This document shows, in pieces, positions 60,986 through 64,000 of a DNA stretch of 64,000 nucleotides. The position numbers were made by a program, and so were the translations under genes. The notes beneath the pieces are model-generated. The model saw only the letters and a program-made list of their open reading frames with translations, did no database searches and had not been told where the DNA came from. The DNA comes from Burkholderiaceae bacterium (lineage in GTDB: Bacteria; Pseudomonadota; Gammaproteobacteria; Burkholderiales; Burkholderiaceae_F), in assembly GCA_022843955.1 (NCBI GenBank), contig JALHMQ010000001.1:1-64000 (forward strand), read 5' to 3'. How positions within the stretch are numbered: position 1 is the first letter of the stretch; every line of letters starts with the position of its first letter.

Positions 60986-62377
60986 GTGCGTGCTGCGGTA
61001 GCGACGCCACGCAACCGCGTGGCGCTGGTCTGGCTGCATCGCTGGGTCGGGCTGGTGATGGCGCTGTTCCTGGTCATCGCCGGGCTGACCGGGTCGCTGC
61101 TGGTCTGGTACCACGAGCTCGACCGCGTGTTTGCTGCGCAGTTGTATCGGTTGCCGGCGCCGGCGCCGCACGCGGCCCCGCTTGACCCATTGCTTCTGCG
61201 CGACCGCGTGCAGGCCGCCTATCCGCAGGCCTGGGTCCACCACGTCGATCTTGAGCGCAAGGCCGGCGAGGCGGCGGTGTTCTACCTTGAAGGTCCGGCC
61301 GATCCGCGCAGCGGCGAACACCTCGAGCTGCCGAACGACGAGGTGTTCGTCGACCCCAGCACGGGCGCCGTGCTGGGCGAGCGCAAGTGGGGCGCGATCA
61401 CACAGGGCTGGCACAACCTGATGCCGTTCGTGTACCGGCTCCACTACCAGCTCGCGCTCGGCACCGTGGGCGGCTACCTGTTCGGCATCGTCGCCCTGCT
61501 GTGGACGATCGATTGCTTCGTCAGCGGCTACCTGACGTTTCCGTTGCGGCGTCGCGCGGGCGCGACGGTGGACGCAGGGCCGCGCGCGGGCTGGCTGGCG
61601 CGCTGGCGCCCGGCCTGGCTGGTCCGGTGGCGGGCCGGCGGCTACAAGCTCAACTTCGACCTGCATCGCGCGGGCGGCCTGTGGACCTGGGCGATGTTGT
61701 TCGTGCTGGCTTGGAGCAGTGTCGGCTTCAACCTCGGTGAGGTGTACCGGCCGGTGATGAAGCTCGTCTTCTCGCTCGACGAGCGCGAGCAGGCGCTCCC
61801 CGCGCTGAAGGCGGATCAGCCGCAGCCAGGCCTGTCGTGGACGCAGGCGCTGCAGGTGGCGCGCGGCCACGGCCTGACCGAATCGCAGCGCCTCGGCTTC
61901 ACGCTCGAACGGGAGCGCGGCCTGCGCTATGACCCGCACAAGGCGGTGTTCCGGTACATCGTCAACACGGACGCCGACCTGCACGATCGGTACGGCATGA
62001 CGCGGATCATCTTCGACGCCAACACCGGAGCCCTGAAGTACACCGACCTGCCGACCGGCCAGTACAGCGGCGATACCGTCACCAACTGGTTGTACAGCCT
62101 GCATATGGCGCAGGTCTGGGGGCTGCCGTTTCGCGTCTTCGTGACCGTTATCGGCGTGGTGGTGGCGATGCTCAGCGTCACCGGCATCGTGATCTGGCTC
62201 GCCAAGTTGCGCACGCGTCGATCGATACGACGCATGCAGCGGCCGGCTACCGCGGATCCGCCGTCGGCCGCCGGGCGAGATGCGTTCGCGGACGACGCCG
62301 CGATGACGCACCGTATAGCTGCGGAAGCCGGGTCAAAAAGCGAATCGATGGCGGCGCCTGAAGTCGGCCGGGTCTAG
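60986..62377 (+). CDS. PepSY-domain inner-membrane protein, siderophore-reductase-like
   Basis: This 463-aa protein has four main helices (about 13-37, 160-183, 217-238 and 376-401) with PepSY-type periplasmic regions. LHRWVGLVMALFLVIAGLTGSLLVWYHELD at the start and FDLHRAGGLWTWAMLFVLAWSSVGFNL inside are hallmarks of the PepSY_TM iron-uptake family (FoxB/PiuB/FegB-like). Conserved His in both helices may bind haem. Family members reduce ferrisiderophores. GTG at 60986 starts 7 bp after the receptor stop, so they are co-transcribed. Confidence 0.9.
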   Translation: MRAAVATPRNRVALVWLHRWVGLVMALFLVIAGLTGSLLVWYHELDRVFAAQLYRLPAPAPHAAPLDPLLLRDRVQAAYPQAWVHHVDLERKAGEAAVFYLEGPADPRSGEHLELPNDEVFVDPSTGAVLGERKWGAITQGWHNLMPFVYRLHYQLALGTVGGYLFGIVALLWTIDCFVSGYLTFPLRRRAGATVDAGPRAGWLARWRPAWLVRWRAGGYKLNFDLHRAGGLWTWAMLFVLAWSSVGFNLGEVYRPVMKLVFSLDEREQALPALKADQPQPGLSWTQALQVARGHGLTESQRLGFTLERERGLRYDPHKAVFRYIVNTDADLHDRYGMTRIIFDANTGALKYTDLPTGQYSGDTVTNWLYSLHMAQVWGLPFRVFVTVIGVVVAMLSVTGIVIWLAKLRTRRSIRRMQRPATADPPSAAGRDAFADDAAMTHRIAAEAGSKSESMAAPEVGRV

Positions 62378-62471
62378 AAGCCGGTGCTGATTCTCGTCCT
62401 GCAATCCCGCGATCGTCCCGCGTCGCACGCGGTCCCGCCACCCGCTTTGATCCCCCATGGAAAGGTTCTGC

Positions 62472-63503
62472 ATGAAGCCCAAACACATCTCACCCGTCCT
62501 GGCTCATGGTCGCCGCCGCAGTCTCAGCGTGCTGGGTGCGCTGCTGGCGCCGGCGGCCGTGTTCGGCGGCCTCGCCGCACGGGCGTCTTCGGCGGCGGCG
62601 CAGGGCGATCGGATCCGCCTCGTGATCCCATTTTCCGCCGGCGCCACCAGCGACCTGCTGGCGCGGCCCATCATGCGCGCCCTCGAAGCGGAGCTTGGCC
62701 AGTCCATCGTGATCGACAACAAGCCCGGCGTCGGCGGCCTGCTGGGGGCGGCCGAGGTGGCCCGCGCCGCGCCCGATGGGCGCACGCTCGCCTGGGGCAC
62801 GGTGAGCAACCACGCCATCGCGCCCAGTCTGTATCCCAAGCCGCCCTATGACCCGCTGCGCGACTTCACGCCGATCGCCTTGCTGTGCACGGTGCCGCAC
62901 GTGATCATGGTCCACCCCAGCGTGCCGGCGCGTTCGCTGGTCGAGCTGGTGGCGCTGCTGCGGCGTGAGCCGGGGCGATGGGACTACGCCAGTTCCGGCA
63001 ACGGCACCATCTCGCATCTGATCGCCGAAAGCTTCAAGGCCGCCACGCGCACGTTCAGCGTCCACATTCCTTACCGCAGCAGCGCGCAGGGCCTGCCGGA
63101 CTTCCTCGCCGGGCGGGTGCAGTTGATGTTCGACACCATCGTCGTCTCGCGCGGGCCGGCGAGCGACGGCCGCGCCCGCGCGCTGGCCGTGACCTCCGCC
63201 ACGCGCTCGCCGCTGTTGCCCGAGGTACCCACGGCGCGCGAAAGTGGCGTGCCCGAGCTGCGCGACTTCGAGGCCAGCGGCTGGTTCGGCGTCTACGGTC
63301 CGCCGGGCCTGCCAGCGGCGCAGGTGCAGCGCCTGAACGCCGCGCTCAACACGGTGATCCGTCTGCCGCAGGTGGTCACTTCGCTGCAAGAGGCTGGGGC
63401 GAGCGTCATTGGTGGCACGCCGGACGCGTTCGCTGCGCACAACAAGAGCGAAGTGGAACGTTGGGGCGCACTGGTTCGTCGGTTGAGCGTGCGTGTCGAT
63501 TAG
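62472..63503 (+). CDS. Bug-family (TctC) periplasmic solute-binding protein
   Basis: This 343-aa secreted protein has a long signal peptide with a twin-arginine-like start (HGRRRSLSVLGALLAPAAVFGG) and the Bug motifs IRLVIPFSAGATSDLLARP, VIDNKPGVGGLLGAAEVARAAPDG and YASSGNGTISHL. Burkholderiales often carry dozens of such orphan receptors for carboxylates. No TctAB membrane genes are adjacent. The ATG at 62472 has GAAAGG upstream, and the longer ATG at 62457 would overlap that ribosome site. Confidence 0.9.
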   Translation: MKPKHISPVLAHGRRRSLSVLGALLAPAAVFGGLAARASSAAAQGDRIRLVIPFSAGATSDLLARPIMRALEAELGQSIVIDNKPGVGGLLGAAEVARAAPDGRTLAWGTVSNHAIAPSLYPKPPYDPLRDFTPIALLCTVPHVIMVHPSVPARSLVELVALLRREPGRWDYASSGNGTISHLIAESFKAATRTFSVHIPYRSSAQGLPDFLAGRVQLMFDTIVVSRGPASDGRARALAVTSATRSPLLPEVPTARESGVPELRDFEASGWFGVYGPPGLPAAQVQRLNAALNTVIRLPQVVTSLQEAGASVIGGTPDAFAAHNKSEVERWGALVRRLSVRVD

Positions 63504-63656
63504 GGCTGCGGCGGCCAGTCACCGGCGCGCTCGGCAGCGTCTGCTTGGCGCTGCCGAAGTTGCGGCGGCGTGATGCTCAGCGCCAGTCGACCCGGTCGAC
63601 GAGCTTTGCAGCGCTGCGCATCGATTGCGCAAGATCAACAAAGGAGATTCGTTCGC

Positions 63657-63680
63657 ATATGAGAATCAATCTCATTAATG
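63657..63680 (+). promoter_or_regulatory. Fur box upstream of feoA
   Basis: ATATGAGAATCAATCTCATT is a near-palindrome (TGAGA-N5-TCTCA at 63660-63674, extended by A/T) in a GC-rich gap, strongly resembling Fur sites. It lies 55 bp before feoA. The rest of the 231-bp gap after the Bug gene shows no gene. Confidence 0.8.
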
Positions 63681-63734
63681 GCGCCGCATCGGCACCTCAA
63701 CGCCCGGGCCGGTGTGGCCCACGAAAGAAACGCA

Positions 63735-63995
63735 ATGTCTGTGTCACTGCGCCTGGATGAGGCGCCGCATCAAGCCGACCTGCGGGTCACGCACGTCACC
63801 GAGCCTCCCGCCGGCCACGACCTGCCGCAGCGACTGGAGGAACTGGGCTTCCTGCCAGGTGAGCGCGTCATGGTGATGGCGCGCGGCGTGCCGGGCAGCG
63901 ATCCGTTGGCCATCCGCGTCGGTCATTCCACCTTTGCGCTGAGGCGCAGCGAGGCGGCCTGCGTCCAGGTGATCCGCGTGGAGGCGGCGCCATGA
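63735..63995 (+). CDS. feoA: Ferrous iron transport protein A
   Basis: This 86-aa SH3-like protein has the family features RLEELGFLPGERVMVMARGVPGSDPLAIRVGHSTFALRRSEA. FeoA supports the FeoB permease in Fe2+ uptake. GAAAGAAA precedes the ATG at 63735. Its stop overlaps the next start as ATGA. A Fur box lies just upstream. Confidence 0.93.
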   Translation: MSVSLRLDEAPHQADLRVTHVTEPPAGHDLPQRLEELGFLPGERVMVMARGVPGSDPLAIRVGHSTFALRRSEAACVQVIRVEAAP

Positions 63996-64000
63996 CCGAG
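63992..64000 (+). CDS. feoB: Start of feoB, cut by the window edge
   Basis: Only three codons (Met-Thr-Glu) are visible, beginning in an ATGA overlap with feoA. FeoB, the G-protein-coupled Fe2+ permease, is nearly always encoded here, so the call rests on position alone. Confidence 0.6.

Overview
The window looks like the chromosome of a high-GC betaproteobacterium, probably of the order Burkholderiales. The homogentisate, TRAP-transporter, Bug-receptor, tgpA/DUF58/moxR, prpE and hemP gene types, the ATGA-style overlaps and the codon usage all fit that group. No species can be named from the sequence alone.

Left part (1-38.3 kb), ordinary chromosome. A tRNA-Ser(GGA) lies beside a broken remnant of an initiator tRNA. 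Divergent fbpC and fbpB (ferric-iron ABC transporter) share a Fur-box-like site. A long + strand cluster (3.6-12.9 kb) encodes a FAH-family hydrolase, a metallo-beta-lactamase-fold protein with lost metal ligands, an FAD hydroxylase with a small DUF2783 partner, homogentisate dioxygenase (hmgA), a TRAP transporter and maleylacetoacetate isomerase. Together they suggest uptake and breakdown of a hydroxyphenylacetate-type acid through homogentisate. A glycosyltransferase, mltB, and the moxR-DUF58-tgpA set follow. Then come a deacetylase-like amidohydrolase, an acyl-CoA ligase with an enoyl-CoA hydratase, an ornithine aminotransferase with an Lrp regulator, and an MFS carrier. A five-gene cytosolic [NiFe] hydrogenase operon (group 3b-like, with its own protease), prpE and a response regulator complete this part.

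Middle part (38,294-55,043), a mobile island. A 16,750-bp segment has 25-bp terminal inverted repeats (23/25 identical), an 8-bp target duplication (ATAAGGGC), and a second copy of the terminal motif exactly 28 bp inside each end. It carries an IS1595-family transposase near its right end. Its cargo is defence and counter-defence in character: an AcrVA2-like protein, a nucleotidyltransferase pair, a two-gene methyltransferase/PD-(D/E)XK endonuclease system, a DEDDh exonuclease, dinJ-yafQ, a DUF6035/CoiA-like putative nuclease divergent from a WYL regulator of the BrxR/CapW type, a second large DDE recombinase between 42-bp inverted repeats, and several unknown small genes. It has split the response regulator gene from its native upstream DNA. 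This is the most novel object in the window.

Right part (55.1-64 kb), chromosome again. An NlpC/P60 peptidase and a patatin lipoprotein precede an iron-uptake region. That region holds fbpA behind a Fur-like box, hemP, a TonB-dependent receptor with a signalling domain, a PepSY membrane protein, a Bug-type binding protein, and feoA with the first codons of feoB behind a clear Fur box. The iron genes at both ends of the window appear to form one Fur-controlled set, with the fbp transporter genes scattered about 55 kb apart.
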